DNA from: Syngnathus acus | Lineage: Eukaryota > Chordata > Actinopteri > Syngnathiformes > Syngnathidae | NCBI RefSeq assembly: GCF_901709675.1 | Contig: NC_051102.1 | Span: 5,553,412-5,617,411, forward strand | DNA length: 64,000 nt | Reading direction: 5' to 3' | In this document: positions 38,535 to 50,308 of the stretch, one piece after another | Position numbering within the stretch: the first letter of the stretch is position 1 | How the letters are laid out: every line of letters starts with the position of its first letter | Position numbers and translations under genes: made by a program | The notes under the pieces: model-generated | What the model saw: the letters and a program-made list of their open reading frames with translations, nothing else | Database searches by the model: none | What the model was told of the DNA's origin: nothing

Positions 38535-40609
38535 TTGATGAGAGACGCAGATATGCTCTTCGAAATGGTATGAATAGAAAAATGAAGTACGATGCCTCTG
38601 AAGAATCAATCACGTCATTTAAGATGTTAATGCGATCCCTTATCGACGTTTTAAAGTCGCAGTGGGAAAAGTCACAATATTAAGAACCAAAAAAAAGTAA
38701 TTCGGGAGAAAATGAAGCTGTAATATTACAAGAGAAAGTATCGTGTGTGTACATGCTCATGTTACTTTTGAATTGGCACAAAACCTGTGGCCTAGTTGTC
38801 AAACCCCGCTGGTTCGGTCTTGCTGACTGCGAACCAAAAATTTGCAACCTGGTAACCTGATCACGCTTCGGAGTTCTTCCCAGCACCGAGCACCTCCCTA
38901 CCATTTGTTTTGACGCCTTTCGTCACGCTCGCTTCATTTGGCTCATTTAAAGCATCAATTAGAAATTGGCAGCATGGGCGGTGAGGCTCTCAGGGAAGTC
39001 AAGCCGATGCATTTTCTTGACCTTCACACCTGCCGACGGCCTCGTCAATGATTAAGAGCATTACTCTCCCTAACGCCCTCCTTGCACCACCGTCCCTAAC
39101 TCCCAAAAGATGCCCGACACTTTAGGCCCTCTGGTGAAGCGCTGCGCTTCATTAGCATTTCAGAAACTACTGCATCACCTGTCAGGGGGCTCGCCGTTGC
39201 CAGAGTAACAAAGGCTGCTGCCCCGCAACACGTAGATTGTCATTAAACCTAACCGAAGCGATTTGTAGGGCCATTAATTACACCCCTTTCACACACCACT
39301 TCCCATCCCTGGGAACAAAGGGAAGGTGAAGCAGGACGTCCAATTTTTTTTTTTTTTGCTTGCTGGAACATCAATGTCAGATTACACTATCCCGCCCAGC
39401 TTTTACCCCACCGCCTTGCTATCTCCACGCCCTGGAGATATACGATTAATTACAGTGGAGGGGGGGGATGACATTGATGGCCATGTGTGTGTATACACTG
39501 TCGCCTCAAACTTTATGCAAAAATCACGGCCGTGAAATTGGCGGAACGTAACACGGGGGGACGAACGACGCCAGTCAAAAGGCGGACATTTTCTCTCTCG
39601 CTGTTCCACTGCGATTAGCTCGTGGCGCTGTTGTTGGAGTCTAATGACTGACTGGAACAGATGTGATTGTTTGTTGCAACGTGATACTCACTTGGAAGCT
39701 GAGAACTCACACATGATAAAAACACGGCACGAGAGTACAACGGGAGTGATAATGATGCTAATGCTAATGGTACAAAGATAGGGTACCAAATATTGTTCTT
39801 GATAAAGCAACCAGGTTGAACACAAATGACATCCTCGGGGGATTCTGAAGGGTTAGCATTACAAATGACGCAAAGATCTCAATTGTCACTCAAGAAAATA
39901 TTTTGTTTACAATTAGGCATGTTTTGAGTAATGTCCACACGTGCGGGCCCGTCGGAAAACACGGATGTCTGTGAGTAATGTGCGCTTTTGATCAGCATGT
40001 AATTGCCGTGACTAATTTGTCACATTGTGTAACTTAATTAAGGGAATGAATCATAATATCCGCATGTCACACCACCGGAATTTGCCTTTCATTAACCAAC
40101 AAGGCAAATGAAAGTTCACCAAATCTACATCCGCCCGGTGAACAAGACAAATGTAATCAGGTCTCGGTAAACTCGCCGCAGCTGTGTAAATAGTGTCGAA
40201 AGCCGCAGCCTTTTTCGAAGAAGTCAGACATCGCAAGGAGAATTCAAGTACAGGTCTATTCATCTTGTGTCCTTCTTGCCACCCCGAAATGTGCTCTGAC
40301 ATTTATTTTCAACCCTTGATGGTTGCGATGCGGCTTTTCGCGGCACAGAGATGGTCTCTTGCGGGCGGCGGCGGGAATATCACATCCTGACATGGCTCTA
40401 TCATCACATTTGTGTCACTGATGTAGGAGAGCACAGTCGAGACTGATGAGATGGACGAATCCACCTGAAGAATGGACAATTCCTGCAGGCCTATAGCTAA
40501 GAACATAAGGAAATAGCTTGAGAGCATGCTGAAAGCTTTTCTATTTTAAGAGCTACAATTAAAAATGTCCAGCACCACATTTCTCTAATTGCTTCACTTG
40601 GTGTTGTCT

Positions 40610-41030
40610 TTGAGATTTAAAGTCCACCTTGATTTAATGAGGCCTAAACAATCTCCGCAGCACCTTTTTTGTTTTATCGTCTAAAACAAACTCATTACGC
40701 CTGTGTTGGTCTCCCTCCTCTCTAATCTCACGCTGAGCCTCTCTGCCTTTCACACTTGCTTCTCACTAAAGAATTCACACGCGGGACTTGTCATGTAAAA
40801 TGGAGATGTATGTGCTTCTGCGACGCAGCCTTGACGCATTGCAGGGACTCAGGTGTCACTGGCCATTTCCCGGCCAGGGACCCCGGCACAACGAGATTAG
40901 GTCCATTTATCTGATCCCGCATTGCTTCTAAACCTATTTGGACTGTCATTTAAGTCGGTGAGCGGGTCATTAGTCCGACATCTGTTTTGTTTTGTAGCAA
41001 AAGGCTACAGCTGTTTGATGGGATGGCGGG
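40610..41030. other. Candidate conserved noncoding element
   Basis: About 420 bp without simple repeats, with cttgatttaatgaggcc, ctcattacgcctg, gagattaggtccatttatc and gcgggtcattagtccgac. Long frames and transposon termini are absent. An enhancer-like role is inferred from composition alone. Confidence 0.25.
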
Positions 41031-43960
41031 ACTGAACGTTTTGCGCCCGACTCATTTTCTTGTCACATTCTTAGAGAAACCGGGCTAAGACTGATGTTAA
41101 TTGTGGCAAGGTCTCACAGTTTGATGCCATTAAAGCATCAAGTTTGAAAAGCCTTTCGAAAAACAACATGCCAGCTGTCGGCTACGTAACCATTATCACC
41201 TTAAAAGAAAAATTCGGATTCGACGGGTTTAGATGTGCTAATACAAGACAGCTGACGACGGAACTGTACCGTACAAAAGTGGTTGGTCCTTGCAATGCCC
41301 TCGAGCGTCTTGAATCGGTCATGCTGTCAATATGGTGATTTTCCACAGGTACCCAAAAAAAGAAGGCGAAATTCTCCTGATGTGTAAAGTACCAAAGTAC
41401 CGGTATGATGACGGTAATGTTTCCTAAATGTTGTCGATCCTTCAGAACCGCTTGATTGTTCTAAAATGAAACCTACTTAAGGATTTTGTTTGGTTTCCTT
41501 TTTTAAAATAAAAAAAAAAAAAATCACAGGGAAGAAACTTTTAAAAATACCTGCAGGGGCCATCGAGCGACTTTATTTACTTTGTCATATCCTGTCAGGG
41601 TGAATAAGCCCTTCAAGTCCATGTCAGGTTTCAAATGCATAAACAGCCATTGTTGTTGTTTTTTTGTTTTCTCTACTCATGGGTAACATCCTGATTAGTC
41701 TGACAGAACTCCCCAGTGGGACATTAGCAGACGAGCCCTGAAAAGATGACGCCATTGATGACTTTGACCGATAATTACCCCGCCGTGCCGGCCCACCCGC
41801 CGGAAGAATCATCCCGCATTCAAAGCAGGCTGCACTTGTTCCCTGGCAAAATGCCTGACAAGGAGCAAACAAGACAGTCGAGTGCCGAGGCGGGTCGGAA
41901 GGATCAAAGGATCGGCGGGATCAAGGGGAGCGGGAGGTTGAGCGGCGGCAGGGGTGGGCTGGGGATACAACCGGTGCCGAAGCTGTTGCTCTTAATAAGG
42001 ACCGATGAAACCTTGAAGCATGGTGGCGAAGCTCGTACCAAGTCGCGCATCAACTGGCTTTGCTGCCATGACGTGTTATGTGATTTTTTTTTATTCGGGC
42101 GGTTTGGCTGTTTTGGCACCGCTAGCATGAATGTTAAATGTAGCTTTGCGTGTCGCGACTCAAGGCAATTAGACTTTATTAGATCGGATCTGACGACACC
42201 CCCACATTATAAATTAGCTGCATGCACAAAGGATAAAATAGGATTCATCCAGAAAACAGGATTTAGATTTTAAATGTTGTTATATTCTTCATACTTCAGT
42301 CCCAAAAAAATGACTTAAGGTACAAAAAATGATTTCTATGATATTCGACTGATCTGTTATACTTAAGGTAACAAATATGTATGCTTCCAAAATGATTTCT
42401 GATACTCATCTTGTTCTCTTTTGGGAATATTCCTTTTATCTTGCCTCACTTACAGAACTTCCTGAAAGCTGGGCTGTTTGATGGACCTTTCTCCCCGCCT
42501 CCTCCTTTTTTTTTTTTTTTTGTGCTGATGTTGCCGATAGCCTTTTACTGCTTTCCGCTTTTGCAATTAAAGACGTTTCCCGTGCACATCAAATTTCCAA
42601 TTTCCCTGCTTGCAGCAGTCCAGTAAGGTCACGTCCCGATTCCCCAATCCTGAAAGTTTGCCAGTGGCTTTTTTGGAAGCAGTGGGGAGAGCCCAACCCC
42701 GCCGCCCGCAAACACCCCTCAGTCTCATTATCTGAATGTGATTGCAAATGTGCCACTGCTGGCTTTGGTACAGATAAGAGCCTTCGAGACAAAAGGCTTG
42801 CTTCCCAGTCAGGTCCATCCTCAGGCTCTCAGCAGGGGTGAGTTTATTCAAAATGATGATTTTTATTAGAGTGTCTGCAGAAGTTTAAAATCCTCAAATG
42901 AATTTTTAAAGTCTTTTAGGGCTGGTTTTGGAACGGGAAGCATCGTCCGCTATTAAAGTGTTAGATCAAGAAGCAGGGCAGCTAACATTTTCCGGTGACT
43001 AATCGTCTTGATCTGCAAACCTGTTGGTTGCAATCCCATTCCCGCTCCACTAAATGCATAAACGGCCACCTATTTCACAAGCCCTCGTAGCGTAAATCCC
43101 TCCTTGACATTCCTCTCATGGGCGACTATCGCTCCGTGTCGGGTTTAAATGACTGATAACTATCTCCAATTTCTGCAGGAATCCTCGCTTGGTTTGCTTG
43201 TGATTGGATAAGTGGCAGAGAGCATGATCAACAGGCTCTCTCTTCCTCCGATAATTCCCAGCAGTGAAATAAAAGAATTCCAGGTGGAGCGCATCACTCC
43301 TCGGTGATGGAAGCTGGGGCCATGAAAATCCTCTGTCATTGGCTAGTTAATCTAGCAGGGTGGTAAGATTTCACACAAGTGCTTACACTCCAAAGAAACA
43401 AATCCGAGAGAGTTTACTGACTTCAGCACTTCTACGACAGAAGCGAGAAGCCAAGACCGCTGCAATAAAGAGCGAGAACTGACATGATTCAGGGAGAAAA
43501 ATGGCAAATACGTATTTTTTGCTGACCCAAAGGCTTTGCTCAGTGCAGGAGAATTTTTTTTTAACTATTCTCCCTCTCGTCTTCAGTCGGTGAACCAAAG
43601 TTTGCAGAGTGACGGACATTTTCTTTGGCTTTTCATGCATTATTCACATACGAGCTCGGGAAAAAAAGGGTAAAATAACATTTTCCAATACCTCGTTTTC
43701 ACGCTCTTACGCTTGTTCCGTCACCTCGCTCTGACCTCGGGTTCAATTGGTCTCATCTGAAGGAACGCCGCAATGTGGCATTTCACCATCACTTAAGTAT
43801 TCTCAACCACGTTCAATGTCAAGTTTTGCGATGGAACAAAACACTACACCCCTCCGAGTCGCAACTCCTGACAGAATTTCATCTCGGTTTGGATTGCACC
43901 ACTTCATTAGGGGCGGAAAACTGAAAACCTGCGATCAGTCAGAACCAGACGTGCTGACAA

Positions 43961-44140
43961 TTAGAGGTGGCAGAGGTATTCTTACCCAGTACTGAAGAAA
44001 TACAGATTCCCCAAAAAATTTGAAGTACCGAGTCAACTGCATTTACCAAAGTGGAAATAACGGATAATGACACAAAATAACAAGACTGTACTATTTTTAC
44101 TTCTGGTAGCTAGGTAACTCAAATGACAAGAGTAACAAAC
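43961..44140. mobile_element. Decayed teleost interspersed repeat
   Basis: The run ttagaggtggcagaggtatt, cttacccagtactgaagaaa, tacagattcc and gtaccgagtcaactgca follows the order of a common fish repeat that I recall as alternating AAGTA-type words (AAGTAAAAGTACAGATAC). The match is partial and the ends are not resolved. The superfamily is not assigned. Confidence 0.4.
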
Positions 44141-45623
44141 TCCTCTAACAAAAGTGAAAAAAACTCAATGACCGGCATATTTGTGTTTGTCTCTGTATGC
44201 TAGCCAACAAGCTACTTCCTGGTTCTCAGAAGATTACATAAAATGGCCTGTTCCATATTTTTATTCTACGGGTGAGTGGACTGGTGCTAAAACTAACTAA
44301 ATGTTTAAACAGTCTAACAAAAGTAAAAAAAATGGCAACACAGCACTAGCGGTGGTTGGGCTAAGTCGACAACGAATGCTAAAGTAGATTGTACAAGGTT
44401 GTAAAGGGCACTGAATGAAACAATAGTCATGTTAGTGCGAACCCGTGTAGTATCACAATCACAGTGTCAGAAGAAATAGGACACGACCTGGATTAAAAAG
44501 CAGCAGAAAAGACTTGCTTGCACTCGTGCTCCCAGGACATCACATTCCGGCTAATACAGCACAAAATTGGGCCGGCTTCCCGCCGAGGAGAACCTATCCA
44601 TCTCGCGCTATCAAATATTCATTTGGCTCTCTCCCAGTCGCTTTTTTCTCCGGTGCGATTACAAAGCTAGAAAAGCTTTTTTTTTTTTTTTTTTTACTCG
44701 GAAATATGAGGAAAAGTTCAGCCAACGTCGTGAGATTCGAGCAGGTTGTTCGCACGGGAAGTTAAAAAAGGCATCCCCATCCGCTTCATACAGCTGTGTA
44801 ATTGTAGAAAGAAAAAAAAAGTTCAGCCGAAAAATTTCAGGGGAAATATTGTCCATGGGTAAGGCAAGTGGTTGCTTCAGCAATCGGGTGTATCCCAAGC
44901 TCCAATTCATTTGCTAGCCTATTGAAGACAAGCACTAAAGAAAATTCTTACAGGGAAAAATATCGTTCAAACTTTAAACTGCCTCCTGGTGAGCGTATGA
45001 CGTGCAAAAAGTTTGACTGGCCATTTGCCATTGTCCATCGTCATCATGACTTAGTGACATAATTATCTCAGTCTCGCTGGATAATCCATAATTATTCTTC
45101 CGCAAATTAGAAAATACTCGCTCATTGTTTTGGGTTTTTTTTGTTCTTTTGTTATGGGACCAATCCTAGGATCAAGACCCGGTTGGTAATAAATTCTGGC
45201 CGACGGAAAATAAATAAAGTTAATGCCTAATTTAATTGGCATGTCCTGACAAGAGAGGAGAGAATTAATCTATATTAACTCGGAGGAAACTTTGGAAAGG
45301 TTGTTCAAGGTCACCATGTGCCTCCAGGGATGCTCTGAAAGCACGCCTCGGACGCGCTTTCATCGTCTTAACGCCGCTTTCCCGAAGAAAATCCCCCTCG
45401 TTAAGCCGATTGGCTGTTTATGCTCAATGCGAAAGAGAACGCTGGCCTATGTTAAAAAACAAAGTTAAAAAAATTTGCCCACTGCAAGTTTTCTCTATTT
45501 GATCGTCTGAGGATAATTGTAAAAAAAAATCTCTTGAAGTGATATTGCACCGATTTCAACATATTTAGCCGATTTCAGCTGTAAAAGTCAAAAAAGGAAT
45601 TGGTCACTTGATTATTTTTCATA
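44141..45623. other. Noncoding DNA, no gene recognised
   Basis: No supportable exon. T17 near 44678-44694 generates Phe- or Lys-rich artefact frames at 44514-44917. The stretch 45170-45430 is repeat-free and ATTA-rich (aataaagttaatgcctaatttaattggc, gagaattaatc) and is a candidate conserved element. Confidence 0.45.
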
Positions 45624-45625
45624 TA

Positions 45626-45811
45626 CCATATTTTCCGGACTATAAGGCGCACCGGACTATAAGGCGCACCTTCAATGAATGGCCTATTTTAAAACTTTGT
45701 CCTTATATAAGGCGCCCTGGACTATAAGGCGCACCATTAATGCATCATGTCAGATGTCGGCTTTTGAGAAAATTTTAGGTTTTTAGGTGCCTTATAGTCC
45801 GGAAAATACGG
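45626..45811 (+). mobile_element. Palindromic MITE with TA target duplication (long copy)
   Basis: Inverted ends ccatattttccgg and ccggaaaatacgg are flanked by TA at 45624-45625 and 45812-45813. The left side has two tandem CGGACTATAAGGCGCAC units, a third lies near 45718-45734, and the right end has the inverted unit with one change (gtgccttatagtccgg). It encodes nothing. The family is the same as at 28584-28686. The TA flanks fit Tc1/mariner-type mobilisation in trans. Confidence 0.75.
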
Positions 45812-45949
45812 TACATTTAATATATTTAAAATGACATTTTGCCACTTGCATCACATGCTGAGGGCTCAGCTAAAACCCAATCACAGCTCAAATTGTGATT
45901 GTCACATGACCAAACATAGTGAATGTTTCTTGTGTTTTCTAAAGAATTT

Positions 45950-45960
45950 GGGGGGGGGGG
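45950..45960. repeat. Poly-G tract (11)
   Basis: Run of 11 G at the inner side of the hAT-like piece that follows. Confidence 0.9.
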
Positions 45961-46101
45961 TTGTTTTGTGGACCACCTGAAATATCCTTGGCCACCCCAA
46001 CGGAAAATTCTGCTTCGACACATGCGGGTCATGACATTGCAATAATAAAAAAAAAAAAAAAAATGGGGGTCACGAGGGTGACAACAGTTGAGAACCACTG
46101 C
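45961..46101 (-). mobile_element. hAT-like element end
   Basis: On the minus strand it begins gcagtggttctcaactgttg then caccctcgtgacccccat. CAGTGGTTCTCAACT...GTGACCCC is a widely known hAT/Charlie-type terminus in vertebrates. An A17 tract at 46047-46063 interrupts it. The other end and the 8-bp target duplication were not found, so the inner boundary is approximate. Confidence 0.55.
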
Positions 46102-47061
46102 AGTTTACGCCATTCAAAGCCGACGACAATATTTCGCACAATTTTCCGATTTCTGCTCAGCAATCAATGGGGCTCCTGCTTTGACATTTGTGAAGGTTGA
46201 AAAAGATTTTGTGTGTGGTAGACGGGGTGACAATGGACAGCTATCTCACCCGTGTTGTGTCAGCCGGCTTTCATTTAAATGGCAGCAAAGCCCAGATAAT
46301 GACAGAATGTCAGCGTGATTAGCTATTGTCTCCATGGGACGATGAGCCGAGATGGCGCAACGTGCTTTTGCGCCTCGATGTTTAAGTCCTAGCAACAAAG
46401 AAGTCCTCAATGGGGACGGCAGGCTTCTAATTGTCTGCTTTCATGGTCGACGGATAGACACCCTCCTTCTTTCATTTTGTTCAATTTATAGTTTTACGAT
46501 TTTTGCTGGGGTTGAAAAAAGACTTATTGAAGAAACTTGCTAAATTGACCATGAAATAATTGCAGTGGGAGTGGTTTCAAAACTGACAGTGTGATAGCTT
46601 TAACTCTCAACTAAAAACAACTTTCTGCTTCTACTCGCCGAGGAATGTTAATTCCTTTGGATTTACAGCCACTGGGCAATCCTTTTTACGAGACGCTCGA
46701 ACGCACCGCGCCGCGCATGAAGAAAATCCCACGTGACTTTTTAAACACGTCAACGGGACGAGTCATTCCTGCATTCAAGGGTGTCCGCCGACCACCATCT
46801 CATTTCAATTAGTGACCTCTGCAGGCTTCTCCGCGAGTGTTTTGGCTTTTTTTTTTCATCCAACACACGGAATGGAAATGTATGATTAATGCTTGCTTTG
46901 CAACCCGGCGAGGCCTGTCATCTGGCCCTTCTCAAAGCCATTAATACTGCTCACAAATATGAACCCGCTTGAAGCATGTTCTTTTAATTTTTTTATGGTA
47001 CCTGATCCAGCTTGTCTTTGTACTCCATATTCATTAGCACAGAAAGGAGATGAGGGCCTCA
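46102..47061. other. Noncoding DNA, no gene recognised
   Basis: No exon, repeat or motif that I can support. ORFs of 63-76 codons lack family features. A CpG-containing patch occurs near 46690-46760. Confidence 0.5.
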
Positions 47062-47236
47062 TTAAAGGGGACTTATTATGGGGGAAAAAAAGACTTTTTA
47101 ATTGCTTGTATACAAATAGTCTGTACTCTCCAGGGTCTGCCCACCCATCAAGTGTGAAATTACACAAGCAAATAAATCTTGTTATCTGGCTTTTCCTGAA
47201 AATTGTTTTCAGCGGCACATATAATGGAGCCTTGAA
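47062..47236. mobile_element. TTAA-flanked MITE, piggyBac-like
   Basis: Starts ttaaaggggacttattatgg and includes cccacccatcaagtgtgaaa and tacacaagcaaataaatctt, phrases I recall from a common fish MITE that opens TTAAAGGGGACCTATTATG. The right side, gcacatataatggagcc then ttgaa, resembles a decayed inverted copy of the left end. TTAA target sites are the hallmark of piggyBac mobilisation. Right end approximate. Confidence 0.5.
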
Positions 47237-47413
47237 ATTCAAGTAACCCGGACTTAGGAGTTTCTCTGCATACCATTTTTTTATTTTTATTTTTTTTGCT
47301 TTGACTTGTGAGCAATCATTTGAGACTGGTGGCAGTGAACTTAACAAAAGCAACATTTTAACACATTCTAAAATAATTACTGCAGTCTTCATTTGTGTCT
47401 TCATGACTGTTAT

Positions 47414-47429
47414 ACTGCCCCCGGTGGCC
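47414..47429 (-). promoter_or_regulatory. CTCF-like motif, minus orientation
   Basis: Reverse complement reads GGCCACCGGGGGCAGT, matching the CTCF core CCACNAGGGGGCAG with one change (A to C in the AG step). CTCF is the vertebrate insulator and loop-anchor protein. The sequence supports a possible site, and occupancy is unknown. Confidence 0.45.
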
Positions 47430-48770
47430 AAGTACCAGATACCAGAAGGAGTCGCAATGAATTAATTGCGACGCAAACGTTTACATTTGAGTTCAATGTT
47501 TTTTACTATATTTTGGCGATAATCTTTATAAAGTAAGATAAAAACATTTGAAAAAATGTCGAGTTCTACAGGTGTTTGAGTCTCGACACTTAGCTTCATA
47601 TCACGTCGGAGCAACCTTGGCGTATTCGGTTTCAATCGGAAGCATTTGTTAATTAAGAATGACGACTCACAAGATGCCATTTGTTAGCCTCGTCTCATCT
47701 TCTTTGTGAAGGGTCGCTGATTGCAGATGTCCTCGCGAGTGAACGCGGCCTGCCCGACCACTCCAGCTAATCACCCATCTGCCGCCATTGTCTCCGGGAC
47801 CGGAATGCCCGTCGAGTAGTGTTTGATTACTTCCTCGCAAGAAGCTCCTTAAACCAGACAATACTCCGCCATGACGAGGACTTCATCAGCGCTTTGTTTG
47901 TATCTGGCATATCGACACGCAAAAGAACAAGAAAACTCTTTGCTTTATCTGCCTTGAGATGCGATAACGTCATCGCCCCGCTTCTATTTTCTTCCGCGTG
48001 CAGCCGGCCGTCTCGAGGGAGTGGGGGGGATATGTGGCCATGATGTTTTTTGAAAAAATATTATCGACCGCGCATGTGGCTGAAAGTGCCAAGTGCTGAA
48101 AAAAACATGACCTTGTAGACACTGCAGAGCAGGTGTGACGCTTGCTTCTTGTATGATGCAGTTGCTAAAAAAAAACCTTACCAAGTATTACAAGTGAATT
48201 GACATGTTCCAAGCAAAAGTCTGAATATTTCAAAAAAAGACGTACAGTAAGGAGAATAATTTAAAAAAAAATAATAATCAGAATGTTTCAAAAATCAGAA
48301 AAGCAGAAAAAAAAAAAAGGAATTCCGTTTGATTGTTCAGGTGTACCTAATGAAGTCTCTCCCGGTTAACACAGCTATCTTGTTTTTGCTCAATTCTGAG
48401 AAAAGATGAGGCATATTATGACTAATTTATAATAACAACAAAGTAATGATCTGCTAATTAACTCTAATAGCCGCGTGCTTTTGTGCTTTAGGAGATTTAC
48501 CGTCATCTGCGCACTCCATAACGACCTTGTGCCTGGCTGGAACGGCGGGAGGGGAGGGAGGGGGGCGAGTAGAGCACTTTGTGGCCTGCAGCCACCGTGT
48601 CGCTCTGCTGTGCACACTGGCCAGCGTTGACTTATTATTGTTGGCTGACACTGATAAAATGTTGTTTTCATACAGTACGTGTCCCCCCTGGGCGCGCCAG
48701 CTTTTCAAATCGCTTCAGCCCCCAGCTCTGCTTCCAAACAAACACCTGTTTAACACACACCGCTACCCCC

Positions 48771-48795
48771 ACACACACACACACACACACACACA
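48771..48795. repeat. (CA)n microsatellite
   Basis: Twelve or so uninterrupted AC units directly after a C5 run. Confidence 0.95.
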
Positions 48796-49898
48796 AATAA
48801 AATTGGTTACACTGTTTGTGCTAGTGCCATAAATGTTTCGCTATAAAGGTCATTTTCACCATGTGGTGCCCAAATCATTTTGATGTCAGATATTCTATTA
48901 AATGACACATAAATACAATTGGAGCCTTTTAGTCCCGATTTGGTTTGTGAGCGCGAGTCAATTCCTTCTCAATATTTTTTTTTTCCCCAGATTTTGTGGC
49001 TAAAAATTCCCTCAGATGAGATACGGTTATTAAGCCAGACTTCATCTCTGCGTTTTTCTCTTGTTAAAATGTCTTGCACTTTTGTGCCCCGCGACATGAA
49101 AAGCTCCGAGTAATAGACCCCCGGGACGCACTGGAGAGAGCCAATTATAAGCAAGCGAATCAAGTAGTCACTGTACCGACTGGATGTTACTTTAGTGTGC
49201 GAGTGCACGCGTGTGGCTAATGTGTGTCCGCACACGGGTGGTATCCAGTGCAATTCAACTGACGGGAAGTCATACTGTTATTAGAAAAGTAAGCCATAAA
49301 AGTAGCTGGTGACATGGTGTCGGTGTGTGTAGTATCGGTGCCGTTTTTAAAAGTATCAATTTTGACATACTAACAGTCTGAGCGCAAGTTTTTAGTGTGA
49401 CCCTCATACTTTTACCATTTTCATTATTGTATCTTGAAAGCGAGTTCCATTTCTCACCGCGTGATGTCTAATTGAACACAGCGAAAATTTCTCAAGTGAA
49501 ATTCACACAGCGTGAAGCTTTTGATGAACAAATCAACCGGGAAGCTTATTATTTAGTTTGAAAAGTGTTGTTTCATGTGTTTAGCAACAAATGCTTCAAA
49601 TGTTCTTTGCAGAAGAGCTGGCTAAAAGTTACTTTACAGTTTCTGTTTTATGATGACTACGATATTATCCCGCGGCTGACGTTTCTGCGCTGACGCCAGC
49701 TGTTGGGGAACATCACCCGCTTTCGAGGCGCTCGTCTTTATAAAAAAAAAAGAAACGAAAGAAAAAAACACAAAACGTCTTCTCCCCACTGCGCTTGCAG
49801 TGAGCGTCCATCGGCTCCATGAAAGATGTGTTTTGATGACGGCTGCGTGAGAATTTAATGAGGCAAGATGGGAGCCAGCCTGAAGCTAGGAGGGAGTC

Positions 49899-49937
49899 GG
49901 GGGGGGGGGGGGTGGGGGGGGGTGGGGGGGGGGCGGG
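49899..49937 (+). repeat. G-tract cluster, potential G-quadruplex
   Basis: On the plus strand: G14, T, G9, T, G10, C, GGG. Four G-runs with single-base loops fit a very stable intramolecular G-quadruplex. Another G12 run lies at 50175-50186. Poly-G runs are common in this window, so a specific role is not implied. Confidence 0.8.
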
Positions 49938-50086
49938 TTGATCCCTCCCGCTCGGCGCCTTTTATGATTCCTTTTTATGGCATTGTGCTGTCGGAATGCG
50001 TGTTTTTGTGTTGTGAATCATAATTCATGATGGCTTGGCACGGATCTGACCCTGACGCGAACCGTTTCATGTCGTAGTTAACGATG

Positions 50087-50308
50087 ATCTACCAATACGT
50101 TGCCTTTGTCAGGTAAAAGCGACGCGTTAGCATTGCACCTTGGAACTCCATCTGATTCAAAAGAAACTTAGCAAGGGGGGGGGGGGTGAAGTCAGAAAAT
50201 TTCAAACCTCTCTCTCATAATAAACCTTTGCACTCACTCTGTGTGTTTTACAGTCAAAAGTAATCTACCAGTACAATGTCTTTGTCCGTTAATCGAATGC
50301 GTTAGCAT
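50087..50308 (+). repeat. Diverged local duplication
   Basis: Positions 50087-50133 and 50263-50308 are collinear: both start atctacca, share ctttgtc in the middle and end gcgttagcat. By eye about three quarters of bases agree with one or two small gaps. The intervening sequence holds a G12 run. It may be an old tandem duplication or two repeats of an unknown element. Confidence 0.5.

Larger units (their letters stand above)
35464..43960. other. Noncoding DNA, no gene recognised
   Basis: No supportable exon. ATTA/TTTAAT-rich, low-repeat blocks at 36160-36310 and 40610-41030 are candidate conserved elements. Other content: G11 at 36468-36478, GACT tract at 38509-38534, T15 near 39343-39357, A-rich 41510-41523, a locally repeated pair at 42313-42400, and T16 near 42508. 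The longest open frame (41746-42273 plus, 175 codons) has no recognised motif and about one such frame is expected by chance. Confidence 0.5.

Noticed and set aside
41746-42273. 175-codon open frame, plus strand
   Set aside because: No domain or signal recognised. With 3 stops in 64 codons, roughly one frame of this length is expected by chance in 64 kb over six frames. Composition changes midway (Gly/Arg-rich, then mixed).
46886-47431. 181-codon open frame, minus strand
   Set aside because: It runs across the TTAA-flanked MITE and a T-rich stretch and shows no protein motif. Its length is within chance range.
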